Source: Leptolinea sp. UBA4782 (GTDB taxonomy: Bacteria; Chloroflexota; Anaerolineae; Anaerolineales; Anaerolineaceae). From it: a stretch of 38,990 nucleotides of DNA. The stretch is from assembly GCA_002403095.1 (NCBI GenBank), contig DHHC01000052.1, positions 4,761 through 43,750 of the forward strand. Reading direction: 5' to 3'. A model generated the notes under the pieces. That model was given only the letters and a program-made list of their open reading frames with translations. It did not search any database and was not told where the DNA came from. Positions 24,213-33,484 of the stretch are shown piece by piece; within the stretch, counting starts at the first letter, position 1; each line of letters begins with the position of its first letter. The translations under genes and the position numbers were made by a program.

Positions 24213-27200
24213 ATGGACATGTCAACCCCGAACCGTGAAAGCTGGCTGGACCGGCCACTGTCCTCAATATTACCGCGCCTGAACATCCGCACAGGCATCA
24301 TCCTGCTGATCATGGTCCTGGCTGTGGTAAGCAGGTTTGCGATTCTCGGCGAAAGGACTATGAGCCATGATGAGGTCAACCATGTTGTTCCATCATTTGA
24401 CCTCTCGCAGGGGCGGGGATACCGGCAGGATCCGGTAACTCACGGTCCGCTCCAGTTTCACCTGATTGCGATGACTTACTATCTTTTTGGTGACAGCGAC
24501 TTCACCTCGCGTGTACCTGCCGCTTTGTTCAGCGTGGCAGCTATTGCATTCGTTATAGTAGGGTTCAAACGCTACCTTGGCAATACAGGTTCCTTAATAG
24601 CAGGCATACTTTTCCTGATATCACCTTATATGACTTTTTACGGAAGGTATGCCCGCAATGAAGGTTTGATCGAGTTGTTCGGGGTTGTGTTACTGTATGG
24701 AATATTAAGGTACCTGGAAAAGGGTGATAAACTGTCCCTCATCCTGGTTACCGGTGCAACTGTGCTGCACTTTACAGCTAAAGAGACGGCATTTATTTAC
24801 ACTGCCGAATTGCTGTTGTTTGCCGGTATTCTCTTCCTGGACAATATCGTACGGGTGTCCTGGCCGGACAGGCACAGGAAGAATACCTTTATCACACTTG
24901 TTCTCGCTGCCCTGGTCTGCCTGGTTGCGGCTTTGGGGTTTGCTGTGGCCAATGCTGGCAACCCGGAGGCTGCAGCACCGGCAGTTGAGGCAGCAAAGCC
25001 GGCGTTTAACCTGCTGCTTTCGGCTGAGATCGTTACATTAGCTGCTGCACTTGTCCTTGGCATTACGGCTGTTGTCATTATGGTCATGGGCTTAGGCTGG
25101 AAAATCATCAGGGCTCAACGATCTTTCGACATATTGATCCTGATCCTCTCCCTGGTCCTGCCGCTGCTGAGCGCATTCCCTATCAAGATATTTGGTTTCA
25201 ACCCGCTTGATTATGAAGGTACTTCCCTGTTGATTTCAGCAGGCTTTGTGGCAGTGATGTTCGGAATTTCCATAGCGATAGGGCTCTGGTGGAACAAGAG
25301 GCTTTGGGTTTTCCATGCCATATTCTTTTATGGCATTTTTACCCTTTTCTACACGACCTTCTTCACCAATGGGGTGGGCTTTTTCACAGGTCTGGTAGGA
25401 TCGCTCGGTTACTGGCTTGAACAGCAAGGGGTCAACCGCGGACAGCAGCCCTGGTATTATTATGCTTTTGTTCAGCTGCCGATCTACGAATACCTGGCAG
25501 TTCTGGGATCAGCCCTGGCTGTATATTTTGGCATCAAATATAAGAAGTTCAGCCAGGTTGCGGGTCTGCAGCCTTGTGAGAAAGAACCGGACCTGCCTTT
25601 GCCTGAGTTGCCAGCTGTCTTTGAAGCAACTGAACCTGAAGCATTTACAGAAAATCCTGAGGAGCCTGGTATCAACCCGGAGATAAAGGTTCCAGCCAGG
25701 GTTCCAGTACTTGCGCTGCTTTTATTCTGGTCAGTGCTCAGTCTGGCAGCCTATTCACTGGCAGGGGAAAAGATGCCCTGGTTAACCGTGCACATAGCCT
25801 TGCCATTGCTGCTTGCAGCCGGCTGGGGGCTGGGTTTCTTATTTGATACAACCCCCTGGAAAGACCTGCAGCGCAACCGGGGATTGCTGAGTATACTGGC
25901 AGCTTTCCTGGTTATCGTGAGCCTGTCAGGTACTCTTAGCAGCCTGCTGGGTGCCCAGCCACCGTTTGCCGGAAAAAGCCTGACGCAGCTTGAATCGACT
26001 GCCACATTCCTTTTATCGCTCTTGGGGCTGGCAGGCAGCACTGCCGGGCTTGTTTTCCTTTTAAAGCAGTGGAGCTTCAAGAACTTGCTCAGGCTGGTGG
26101 TGCTGGCTTTCTTTGGGATACTGGCAGTGCTTACCGCAAGGGCTTCCTACCAGGCTTCGTTTGTGAATTATGAATATGCAACCGAGTACCTGGTCTACGC
26201 TCATGCCGGCACAGGTCCCAAACAAATTCTCAAACAGGTAGAAGAAATCTCACAGCGGTTGACCAAAGGGTTGGACCTGAAGGTTGCTTACGATAACGAT
26301 TCCTTGTACCCGTACTGGTGGTATTTACGCCGGTATTCCAACTTACAGTACTTTGCCGATCAGCCGACCCGGGACCTCAAAGATGCATCCATCATCCTGG
26401 TTGGGGCTGCCAACTACAGCAAACTGGATTCAATCGTCAGGGATAATTTCATCTATTATGATTATGTCCGCTTATGGTGGCCGATGGAGGATTACAACAA
26501 CCTCACCCTGAAACAGGTTTGGCAGGATCTCAAAGATCCAAACATGCGTGAGGCAATCTTCCAGATCTGGCTGAACCGGAACTATAAGCCGTATGCCGAT
26601 TTGAAAGGCCGGGACAACCTGACACTTTCAACCTGGCAGCCTTCCAACCACATCCGGATGTATATCCGTAAAGATATCATCGCCCAGATCTGGGATTTTG
26701 GCGCTGCGCCTGTGGTTGCCAGTGAACAGGAAACTGATCCTTATGTAAATGGGACGATCGACTTGCAGCCTGCATTTGTCCTGGAAGGGGCAATCACCTC
26801 TGCTGGACCTTTCAATAATCCGCGCGATGTAGCTGTAGCTGAAGATGGCAGCCTGTATGTGGCTGATACCTTTAATCAACGGATTATCCATTTCAGCCAA
26901 TCGGGGGAAGTCTTGAAGCAATGGGGTGCAGCATCCAGCCAGGATGGCGCTGAGCCGGGTACGTTCAGGGAACCCTGGGGAATCGCTGTTGCGCCGGATG
27001 GAAGTGTACTGGTTGCTGATACCTGGAACCACCGTATCCAGCGGTTCACGGCAGATGGAAAGTACCTTAATGAATGGGGTTATTTCGGGCAGGCAGAACA
27101 ACCTGATGCCTTTTGGGGACCGCGCGATGTGGCTGTAGACAGCAACAACCGGGTATATGTAACGGACACCGGAAACAAACGGGTGGTGATCTTTAACCTG

Positions 27201-27647
27201 GATGGCAAATACATAACCCAGTTTGGCACTGCCGGTATGGAAAAGGGAATGCTGGATGAGCCGGTCGGGATTGCAGTTGGTTCCGATGGGAATGTTTATG
27301 TTGCTGACACCTGGAATCAGCGGGTGCAGGTATTTATCCCTGACAGCACAGGGTTAACATACTTTGCCAGCCTGGAATGGGAAATTGCCGGCTGGTATGG
27401 CCAATCAACAGATAATAAGCCATACCTGGCAGTCAATGCTGAAGGAAATGTATATGTCGGCGACCCTGAGGGTTACCGGGTGTTGGTGTTTGACTCACTC
27501 GGAACCTTTAAATACACCTGGGGAGCCTATTCAGCTGGCATTGATGGATTTGGCCTGGTCAGCGGTGTTGCAGCAGCGCCGGATGGAACCATCTGGGTGT
27601 GCGATGCAACCAATAACAGGATTTTAAAATTCTCTCCGCCTGAGTAA
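24213..27647 (+). CDS. Agl23-type membrane protein (TIGR03663) fused to an NHL beta-propeller
   Basis: 1144 residues. The N-terminal two thirds is a polytopic GT-C-like protein: helix near residues 27-45, then the loop ERTMSHDEVNHVVPSF with the acidic DE pair, and GPLQFHL, all matching the flippase-associated Agl23 family. About a dozen helices are seen, with a cytoplasmic-like acidic loop near 470-495. From about residue 860 six NHL blades follow, each with a P-x-D/G-V/I-A-V start and a YVADT-N-R-V/I-F core (YVADTFNQRI, LVADTWNHRI, YVTDTGNKRV, YVADTWNQRV and two looser copies). A lipid-linked sugar enzyme or flippase partner with an extracytoplasmic propeller is likely. Confidence 0.85.
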   Translation: MDMSTPNRESWLDRPLSSILPRLNIRTGIILLIMVLAVVSRFAILGERTMSHDEVNHVVPSFDLSQGRGYRQDPVTHGPLQFHLIAMTYYLFGDSDFTSRVPAALFSVAAIAFVIVGFKRYLGNTGSLIAGILFLISPYMTFYGRYARNEGLIELFGVVLLYGILRYLEKGDKLSLILVTGATVLHFTAKETAFIYTAELLLFAGILFLDNIVRVSWPDRHRKNTFITLVLAALVCLVAALGFAVANAGNPEAAAPAVEAAKPAFNLLLSAEIVTLAAALVLGITAVVIMVMGLGWKIIRAQRSFDILILILSLVLPLLSAFPIKIFGFNPLDYEGTSLLISAGFVAVMFGISIAIGLWWNKRLWVFHAIFFYGIFTLFYTTFFTNGVGFFTGLVGSLGYWLEQQGVNRGQQPWYYYAFVQLPIYEYLAVLGSALAVYFGIKYKKFSQVAGLQPCEKEPDLPLPELPAVFEATEPEAFTENPEEPGINPEIKVPARVPVLALLLFWSVLSLAAYSLAGEKMPWLTVHIALPLLLAAGWGLGFLFDTTPWKDLQRNRGLLSILAAFLVIVSLSGTLSSLLGAQPPFAGKSLTQLESTATFLLSLLGLAGSTAGLVFLLKQWSFKNLLRLVVLAFFGILAVLTARASYQASFVNYEYATEYLVYAHAGTGPKQILKQVEEISQRLTKGLDLKVAYDNDSLYPYWWYLRRYSNLQYFADQPTRDLKDASIILVGAANYSKLDSIVRDNFIYYDYVRLWWPMEDYNNLTLKQVWQDLKDPNMREAIFQIWLNRNYKPYADLKGRDNLTLSTWQPSNHIRMYIRKDIIAQIWDFGAAPVVASEQETDPYVNGTIDLQPAFVLEGAITSAGPFNNPRDVAVAEDGSLYVADTFNQRIIHFSQSGEVLKQWGAASSQDGAEPGTFREPWGIAVAPDGSVLVADTWNHRIQRFTADGKYLNEWGYFGQAEQPDAFWGPRDVAVDSNNRVYVTDTGNKRVVIFNLDGKYITQFGTAGMEKGMLDEPVGIAVGSDGNVYVADTWNQRVQVFIPDSTGLTYFASLEWEIAGWYGQSTDNKPYLAVNAEGNVYVGDPEGYRVLVFDSLGTFKYTWGAYSAGIDGFGLVSGVAAAPDGTIWVCDATNNRILKFSPPE

Positions 27648-27652
27648 ATTGA

Positions 27653-27696
27653 GAAAAAACCGCCATCCGGATTGTGCGAATGGCGGTTTTTGTTTT
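27653..27696. terminator. Bidirectional terminator after the Agl23-NHL gene
   Basis: The stem AAAACCGCCAT / ATGGCGGTTTT (27656-27666 with 27680-27690) encloses a 13-nt loop. It is flanked by an A-tract and a T-tract, so it can act for both convergent genes. It reaches the stop codon of the holin-like gene. Confidence 0.85.
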
Positions 27697-28078
27697 ATTT
27701 CGATCTGTTCTTTTCCGGTTTGAACACCAATCCAAGCAGAAAACTTACAACCGAAACGATCAATGCTCCCAGAAATGCCGGCCAGAAACCGCTTACCGTA
27801 AACCCAACCTGGAAGAGGTTACCGATCCAGCCTGCCAGGGCGAAAAGCGCCGTGTTGATCAATAAAGTACCCAATCCCAGGGTCAGGATCAGGAAGGGAC
27901 ATCCCAGGACCATCATCAATGGTTTCAATGTGGCATTGATTACACCGAAAATGAAAGCCAGGATGAAAATGTTGAGCCAGGTGTTGTTCACCAGGGTGAC
28001 TCCATTTCCTTCCATAATGGTCAAAGCTGCATACAACGCAACTGCATTGATTGCCAGCCGAATCAGGAATTTTTGCAT
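27695..28078 (-). CDS. Phage holin family IV-like membrane protein
   Basis: 127 residues with four hydrophobic helices. The core FGVINATLKPLMMVLGCPFLILTLG is distinctive of the Phage_holin_4_2 family, found in many bacterial chromosomes without any phage. No lysis genes are nearby, so it is not likely to be a phage holin. The ATG is preceded by GGAGG. Confidence 0.85.
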   Translation of the reverse strand: MQKFLIRLAINAVALYAALTIMEGNGVTLVNNTWLNIFILAFIFGVINATLKPLMMVLGCPFLILTLGLGTLLINTALFALAGWIGNLFQVGFTVSGFWPAFLGALIVSVVSFLLGLVFKPEKNRSK

Positions 28079-28095
28079 CTTTCACCTCCAAGGTT

Positions 28096-28123
28096 ATTAT
28101 GCCAGTGTTCAGACTAAATGCAA
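28096..28123 (-). promoter_or_regulatory. Possible promoter of the holin-like gene
   Basis: TTGCAT, 16 nt, CATAAT on the minus strand, ending 17 nt before the ATG. Both hexamers deviate from consensus. Confidence 0.4.
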
Positions 28124-28145
28124 CCTAAATTTTCTGGGGTTTGTT

Positions 28146-29108
28146 TCAGGGGTATTTCATCCAGATTAATGTGTGCTGGAGGTGGAATTCGTTCTCCAGG
28201 AATGCGTTTTTTGCTTCTCCGGCGGGGTAATTGACCGTAACAGGCCTGACAGAAAAGAAATCCTTAAAGAAATACCTGAGCAAGTACCTGATAGACTCTT
28301 CCTGCCCATCCGGGTTTGCACCCAGCCAGAGAACGTCGGAGTGGTGAGAAGTAGGTTCCCAGGTGGCTACCCCAAGTAAAGCATGGTTCCTGCGCAGCGC
28401 CCAATGATGATGGACAATACCGCTGAAAAACCGGTTTACATCCTTCCAGAAGCCTGGTTCAAAGCGGCTGCTGTCAAAGCGGAAATTCCAGGCGATCTCC
28501 TCAGGGTATGCCCGTTCGAGCCAGGTTTTCTGCTGCGGCCAGTCTGAGGTCCGCCTTTGTGTAATTTCATATGGGTCTGGAGGATCAGCAATACCTTGGG
28601 ATACACTTCTGCTTTGCCAGGTGTCGCGGCGGCAATGTTCCTGGAATCCGATTTTCTGGTACAGGCGCAGGGCGGTGGGATTATCCTCCCTGACCTGCAG
28701 CCAGGCATTCCCGGAACCCAGGGATTTAATATGCTCAAGGGCATGCTCGGTCAATGCGCGGCCGATGCCTTTGTTCCTGTGGTCTGGATGGACGGCTACA
28801 TTTGCTATCAGGTAGTACCATTGGTGCTGGTATAGCTGCGGAATGAGCGAAAGGTTTCCGATAATGCGATGATCCTCTTCCCAAACAAAACCTTGCAATG
28901 GGTATGAAACTTGCTCCCTCATTCCAGGGATCCAATCCACAGTTTGGGCGTTGCGGCCAGCTTTCCGTAAACTATTGAGAAAGTCCCTGCCATCTTCGTC
29001 CATCGTGGCAGCAAAGCAGAGTTCGATCAGGTTTGCCACAGGCAGGAAATCGTCAGGCGTCTGGATTTCACGGATACAAAGGCGAGAAGAGGATTTGCCA
29101 TCAAGCAT
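28146..29108 (-). CDS. GNAT family N-acetyltransferase
   Basis: 320 residues. Within the first 170 residues is a full GNAT core: IIGNLSLIP, then VAVHPDHRNKGIGRAL (motif A, acetyl-CoA pyrophosphate loop RNKGIG) and ALRLYQKIGF (motif B). The C-terminal 150 residues look like a second, degenerate GNAT half with a conserved WLGANPDGQEE stretch. Substrate is unknown. The gene is divergent from clpC. A TAAAAT hexamer ends 6 nt before the ATG and no clear Shine-Dalgarno is present, which suggests a leaderless transcript. Confidence 0.82.
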   Translation of the reverse strand: MLDGKSSSRLCIREIQTPDDFLPVANLIELCFAATMDEDGRDFLNSLRKAGRNAQTVDWIPGMREQVSYPLQGFVWEEDHRIIGNLSLIPQLYQHQWYYLIANVAVHPDHRNKGIGRALTEHALEHIKSLGSGNAWLQVREDNPTALRLYQKIGFQEHCRRDTWQSRSVSQGIADPPDPYEITQRRTSDWPQQKTWLERAYPEEIAWNFRFDSSRFEPGFWKDVNRFFSGIVHHHWALRRNHALLGVATWEPTSHHSDVLWLGANPDGQEESIRYLLRYFFKDFFSVRPVTVNYPAGEAKNAFLENEFHLQHTLIWMKYP

Positions 29109-29114
29109 ACCGGT

Positions 29115-29120
29115 ATTTTA
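29115..29120 (-). promoter_or_regulatory. -10 box 6 nt upstream of the GNAT start (leaderless)
   Basis: TAAAAT is read on the minus strand, with exactly 6 nt between it and ATG 29108. No consensus -35 hexamer was found at 16-18 nt. Confidence 0.45.
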
Positions 29121-29172
29121 CCTCTTATACAACTCTTACACATTATTTCATGTTTCTTAATGAACCGCATGC

Positions 29173-29178
29173 TATAAT
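29173..29178 (+). promoter_or_regulatory. -10 box of clpC
   Basis: TATAAT gives an expected start near 29185 and a leader of about 46 nt. The leader contains an inverted repeat, AGTAC (29202-29206) / GTACT (29213-29217). No CIRCE-like or CtsR-like operator was recognised. Confidence 0.5.
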
Positions 29179-29230
29179 TTTTATGAGGAATTAAAGTTGG
29201 TAGTACCTGATCGTACTGAGGAAAAATATT

Positions 29231-31669
29231 ATGATGAGATTCGACCGATTTACTGAACGAGCCCAGGAAGCTGCCCAGCGTGCCGCAGAGATTATCCAGC
29301 GCTACGGACATAACCAGATCGATACCGAACACATTTTACTGGCTTTGATCGAGCAGCCAGGCGGAGTGGCGACCCAGATTTTGGAGATTCTGAAGGTGGA
29401 CCCGAATGCTCTGGTGGAACGACTTGATTACATCCTGAGGACTAGCCCAAAAGCAGGCATTTACGGCAGTGGACCCGGGCAGATTTTTATCACTCCGGGT
29501 GTCAAACGGATCATTGACCTGGCGAACGAAGAAGCCAGCCGGCTTAAAGATGAATACATTTCCACTGAACACCTGTTCCTGGCTGTATTAAGTGAAAAGA
29601 ATACTCCTTCAGCCAGGCTGCTGGAAGGGGCAGGGTTGACCCGCGAGCGGGTGAATGAAGCGATCGCCCAGCTGCGCGGCGGTCAGCGCATCACCGACCC
29701 GCAAGCTGAAGTGCGTTTTCGAACCCTGGAAAAGTACTCGCGCGACCTGACTGCGGTTGCCCGGGAAGGCAAGTTGGACCCGGTGATTGGGCGCGATAAT
29801 GAGATCCAGCGTGTGATGCAGATTCTTTCACGCCGCACCAAGAACAACCCGGTGCTGATAGGTGAAGCCGGCGTCGGGAAAACTGCCATTATTGAAGGCC
29901 TGGCCCAGAAAATTGCCAAGAATGATGTTCCCGAGATCTTGAGCGGAAAGAAGGTTGTTGCGCTGGACCTGGGAGCACTGGTTGCCGGCACCCGCTTCAG
30001 GGGTGAATTTGAAGAGCGCCTGAAAGCGGCTATCCAGGAAGTCCAAAAGGCAGAAGGCGAGATCATCCTCTTTATTGATGAACTGCATACGGTGGTAGGC
30101 GCGGGGGCAGCCCAAGGAGCATTGGATGCTTCCAATATGCTCAAACCTGCCCTGGCGCGCGGAGAGCTGCAGTGTGTGGGTGCCACCACCTTGGATGAAT
30201 ACCACAAGCATATTGAAAAAGATTCTGCCTTAGAACGGCGTTTCGCACCGGTTTATGTGGAAGAGCCAAGTGTGGAAGATACAATCAAAATGCTGCACGG
30301 CATCCGTGACCGGTATGAAGCCCACCACAAGGTGCGGTTCTCAGATGAAGCATTGACAGCCGCTGCGCAGTTATCCTCACGGTATGTGACCGACAGGCAC
30401 CTGCCTGATAAAGCCATCGATCTGATGGATGAGGCAGCTGCCAAACTGAGGGTGGCCCTGTATTCACTTCCTGACGACCTGAAGGAAATGAAAAGCGAGC
30501 TTGACCTGCTGGTGGCTGAGGAAGAGCAAGCCGGTCTGGAACGCGATTATGAACGGGCTGCCCGTAAGAAGGCAGAGCGGCTGCGCATAGAAGGCGAATT
30601 CAAGCAACTGCGGGATAAATGGGAAGAAGAACATAAACTGGACGAAGTGGTAGATGTTGATGATATCGCCCAGGTGGTTGCTCAGTGGACTGGGATCCCA
30701 GTTTCACAAATGATGGAATCCGAATCAGAGCGGCTGCTTCAGATGGAAGAAAGACTGCATGAGCGCATCATTGGACAGGAGGAAGCTATTTCCGCCATCG
30801 CCGATGCAATCCGCCGTGCCCGTTCTGGGTTGAAAGACCCGCGCCGTCCAATCGGCTCCTTCATCTTTATCGGTCCATCCGGAGTTGGTAAGACTGAACT
30901 GGCAAAAGCCCTGGCTGAATTTATGTTTGATGATGAAGATGCCATGGTCAGGCTGGACATGAGCGAGTACCGCGAGCAGCATACGGTATCCCGTCTGTTT
31001 GGTGCGCCTCCTGGGTATGTGGGTTATGAAGAGGGTGGCCAACTGACTGAAGCGGTACGCCGTCGCCCATACCGGGTTATCCTTTTTGATGAAATTGAAA
31101 AAGCACATCCTGAGGTATGGAATGCATTGCTCCAGATCCTGGATGATGGACGGCTTACTGACGGGCAGGGGCAGGTAGTCGATTTCCGCAATACCGTGCT
31201 AATTATGACCAGCAACCTGGGCACCGAATTTGTCCGAAAGGGCGGAACCCTGGGCTTCCTGCAAACTTCTTCAAATGGAGAAGACCGTCAGGAGCACGAT
31301 AAGATCGATAAGGCGCTCAAGAGCACATTCCGGCCTGAATTCCTTAACCGGGTGGATGAGATCATCATGTTCTCTCCGTTATCCCTGGAGGAGATGCGCA
31401 AGATCGTTGTGCTGCAGATGACCGAAGTCCAAACAAGGTTATCTGAGCATGGATTGAAAGTAGAACTGAGCGAGGAAGCGCGTGACTGGCTGGCTGAGAC
31501 CGGGTATGATCCTGCCTTTGGCGCCAGGCCGCTGCGCCGTGTACTGCAAAAACATATCGAAAGCCCGTTATCCATCAAATTACTGGCAGGAGAATACACC
31601 AGCGGAGATGAAATCCTGGTGACGGTGGATGAAAACAAACAATTGAAATTTACTCGAAAAGAAAAGTAA
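29231..31669 (+). CDS. clpC: ClpC-type AAA+ protease ATPase subunit
   Basis: 812 residues. Two Clp-N repeats (1-150) are followed by D1 with Walker A GEAGVGKTAI (near 210) and Walker B ILFIDELH. A UVR-type coiled-coil middle region (about 430-460) leads to D2 with Walker A GPSGVGKTEL (near 546) and VILFDEIEKAH. The loop GTLGF near residue 675 is the ClpP-docking tripeptide (LGF), so it should feed substrates to ClpP. It unfolds damaged or adaptor-delivered proteins. McsA/B and CtsR, common neighbours in Firmicutes, are absent here. ATG 29231 and 29234 are both possible; GAGG lies at 29218-29221. Confidence 0.95.
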   Translation: MMRFDRFTERAQEAAQRAAEIIQRYGHNQIDTEHILLALIEQPGGVATQILEILKVDPNALVERLDYILRTSPKAGIYGSGPGQIFITPGVKRIIDLANEEASRLKDEYISTEHLFLAVLSEKNTPSARLLEGAGLTRERVNEAIAQLRGGQRITDPQAEVRFRTLEKYSRDLTAVAREGKLDPVIGRDNEIQRVMQILSRRTKNNPVLIGEAGVGKTAIIEGLAQKIAKNDVPEILSGKKVVALDLGALVAGTRFRGEFEERLKAAIQEVQKAEGEIILFIDELHTVVGAGAAQGALDASNMLKPALARGELQCVGATTLDEYHKHIEKDSALERRFAPVYVEEPSVEDTIKMLHGIRDRYEAHHKVRFSDEALTAAAQLSSRYVTDRHLPDKAIDLMDEAAAKLRVALYSLPDDLKEMKSELDLLVAEEEQAGLERDYERAARKKAERLRIEGEFKQLRDKWEEEHKLDEVVDVDDIAQVVAQWTGIPVSQMMESESERLLQMEERLHERIIGQEEAISAIADAIRRARSGLKDPRRPIGSFIFIGPSGVGKTELAKALAEFMFDDEDAMVRLDMSEYREQHTVSRLFGAPPGYVGYEEGGQLTEAVRRRPYRVILFDEIEKAHPEVWNALLQILDDGRLTDGQGQVVDFRNTVLIMTSNLGTEFVRKGGTLGFLQTSSNGEDRQEHDKIDKALKSTFRPEFLNRVDEIIMFSPLSLEEMRKIVVLQMTEVQTRLSEHGLKVELSEEARDWLAETGYDPAFGARPLRRVLQKHIESPLSIKLLAGEYTSGDEILVTVDENKQLKFTRKEK

Positions 31670-31678
31670 AAGTTGATG

Positions 31679-31716
31679 AGCCGGGTGCAGGGATACTGCC
31701 CCGGCTTTTTTCTTTT
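31679..31716 (+). terminator. Intrinsic terminator of clpC
   Basis: AGCCGGG (31679-31685) / CCCGGCT (31700-31706), extended by GCAG / CTGC inside, is followed by a T-rich tract. It directly precedes the promoter of the next gene. Confidence 0.85.
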
Positions 31717-31727
31717 TACGCGTCTGA

Positions 31728-31733
31728 TATACT
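31728..31733 (+). promoter_or_regulatory. -10 box 6 nt upstream of the cNBD gene (leaderless)
   Basis: TATACT is followed by ACTATT and then ATG 31740. The clpC terminator occupies the -35 region, which reads CTTTTT at 17-nt spacing. Confidence 0.5.
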
Positions 31734-31739
31734 ACTATT

Positions 31740-33476
31740 ATGCACGCTGACCACCAAGAGTTGTTGTCTATCCTGCAAAATGCATACCCATTTCATCTTC
31801 TGAGTGAAGTGGAAGCAGGGGAGATATTCAAGCATGCTGCAGTTTACCAGTACGAGGTTGGCCAAACCATTTACACCCAGAACCAGTCTGCCACGCGCGT
31901 TTACGTGCTGGCCAGTGGTTGTGTAAAACTTCTTAAGAACCAGCATGAAAAAAAGGTGGTGGTGGAAGATGTGCAAAGCGGCTGCCTGTTCGGGATGGAG
32001 GGGGCAGATAACCAGCGCCGCTGGACCGATGCGGTGGCAGACAGCCCTGTGCTGGTATTAAGCCTTAACCTGAAACACCTGCAGGTAATCCTGCACGAGT
32101 ATCCTGTATTGGTAGACCCATTTGAGGCATACTACAAGGCCCAAAGGTTAGCGTTAACCAGGTCATTCACCTGGAAAGAAGTCAATGAAACCTTCTTCTT
32201 TGCAGACCACCGGCATCCTGCCGTCCTGTTGTGGGGACTGGTCACACCTGGATTAGCCTGGATCACTGGGGTGATGGCTTGCCTGCTATGGTTAAGCAGT
32301 ACCGGGATTGGCAACATGGCAGCCTGGTATGCTGCCGGGTTGTGGACCCTTTTCGCTATTATTTGGGTAGTCTTATTGTGGATCGATTGGGGCAATGATT
32401 ATTCGATTATTACGAATCGCAGGGTTCTCTTCCAGGAAAAGATCATTTTGCTTTATGACAGCCGCCAGGAAGCCCCCATGAATGCAGTCCTATCTGTCGG
32501 CAGGGATACCACCCAAATCGGGAGGATATTCCAGTTTGGCGAGCTATCCGTGCGCACCTATACCGGTGTTATATTGCTGCCTGCCATCCGTAGCCCGGAG
32601 TTGGTGGCAGAGACCATTTCATACTTGCAGCATCAGCACCTGACATCCATCGGCAGGCGGGAGAGGGTCGACCAGATGGCTGCAGCATTACGGCAGCAGC
32701 TGTCGGGGGAACAGCCGCTGGTTGCCGAGGAGCTTAAGAAACCGCAAGGCTCTAACCTTGGATTTGCAAAATTCCTTTCTAACCTGGTCATGCTGCGCTT
32801 TGAAGAAGACGGAAAGATCACTTATCGCACCCACTGGTTGATCATGCTCAAAAAGCTGATCACACCGACCCTGGTGCTGGTGTTGTTGCAGCTTATCCTG
32901 ATCGCACGCCTGACAGGATTGATCACCATAGCAGACCCAGTCAGCATGCTAATAATCATCGGAATGCTGGACCTGGCTGGTTTATTGTGGTGGACGTACC
33001 AGTTCTTTGATTGGCGCAATGATTACTATGTTCTCACCCAAGACCAGATCATGGATGTTTACAAGAAACCGCTAGGAACAGAGGATAAACGGGCTGCGCC
33101 GTTGCGTAATATACAATCCATCAACTTTAAACGGAACGGGCTGCTCGGCATCCTGTTTAATTATGGGACAGTTTATATCCTGATCGGGGATAACCAGCTC
33201 ACCTTCAACAATGTCTTTAACCCTTCGGAGGTGCAGCGCGAGATATTCAACCGATTATATGCGATGGAATACAAGCAGAAGCTGGATGAGGAAAAAGCTG
33301 AGCAGCTGCGCATAAGGGAATGGATCGAAGCGTATAACCGGGTCTTGCTCGACATGGAATCTGCACAAACTCAACCGTCACAGGATGCATATGAAACGGA
33401 ACCGGCAACCCCCGAAGAGCAGAACGGCGAAAATCAGGGTACAATAGCGCTTGATGAAAATAAAGGAGAACATTAG
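31740..33476 (+). CDS. Membrane protein with cyclic-nucleotide-binding-like and bPH2 domains
   Basis: 578 residues. Residues about 15-125 follow the CRP-type cNBD fold (YEVGQTIYTQNQSATRVYVLASGCVKLL). The phosphate-binding cassette is altered: where FGE...R-A is expected it reads LFGMEGADNQRRW, so nucleotide binding is doubtful. Two modules follow, each a pair of membrane helices plus a bacterial PH (bPH2/YdbT-like) domain: helices about 160-215 with DYSIITNRRVLFQEKI, and helices about 370-425 with YYVLTQDQIMDVYKK. An acidic tail of about 60 residues ends the protein. It was probably formed by fusion of sensor and bPH2 modules. Function is unknown. Confidence 0.8.
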   Translation: MHADHQELLSILQNAYPFHLLSEVEAGEIFKHAAVYQYEVGQTIYTQNQSATRVYVLASGCVKLLKNQHEKKVVVEDVQSGCLFGMEGADNQRRWTDAVADSPVLVLSLNLKHLQVILHEYPVLVDPFEAYYKAQRLALTRSFTWKEVNETFFFADHRHPAVLLWGLVTPGLAWITGVMACLLWLSSTGIGNMAAWYAAGLWTLFAIIWVVLLWIDWGNDYSIITNRRVLFQEKIILLYDSRQEAPMNAVLSVGRDTTQIGRIFQFGELSVRTYTGVILLPAIRSPELVAETISYLQHQHLTSIGRRERVDQMAAALRQQLSGEQPLVAEELKKPQGSNLGFAKFLSNLVMLRFEEDGKITYRTHWLIMLKKLITPTLVLVLLQLILIARLTGLITIADPVSMLIIIGMLDLAGLLWWTYQFFDWRNDYYVLTQDQIMDVYKKPLGTEDKRAAPLRNIQSINFKRNGLLGILFNYGTVYILIGDNQLTFNNVFNPSEVQREIFNRLYAMEYKQKLDEEKAEQLRIREWIEAYNRVLLDMESAQTQPSQDAYETEPATPEEQNGENQGTIALDENKGEH

Positions 33477-33484
33477 AGGTTGAA

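Noticed and set aside
27695..28078. Holin-like gene as a sign of prophage
   Set aside because: No phage structural, lysis or integrase gene nearby; this family is common in non-phage chromosomes.
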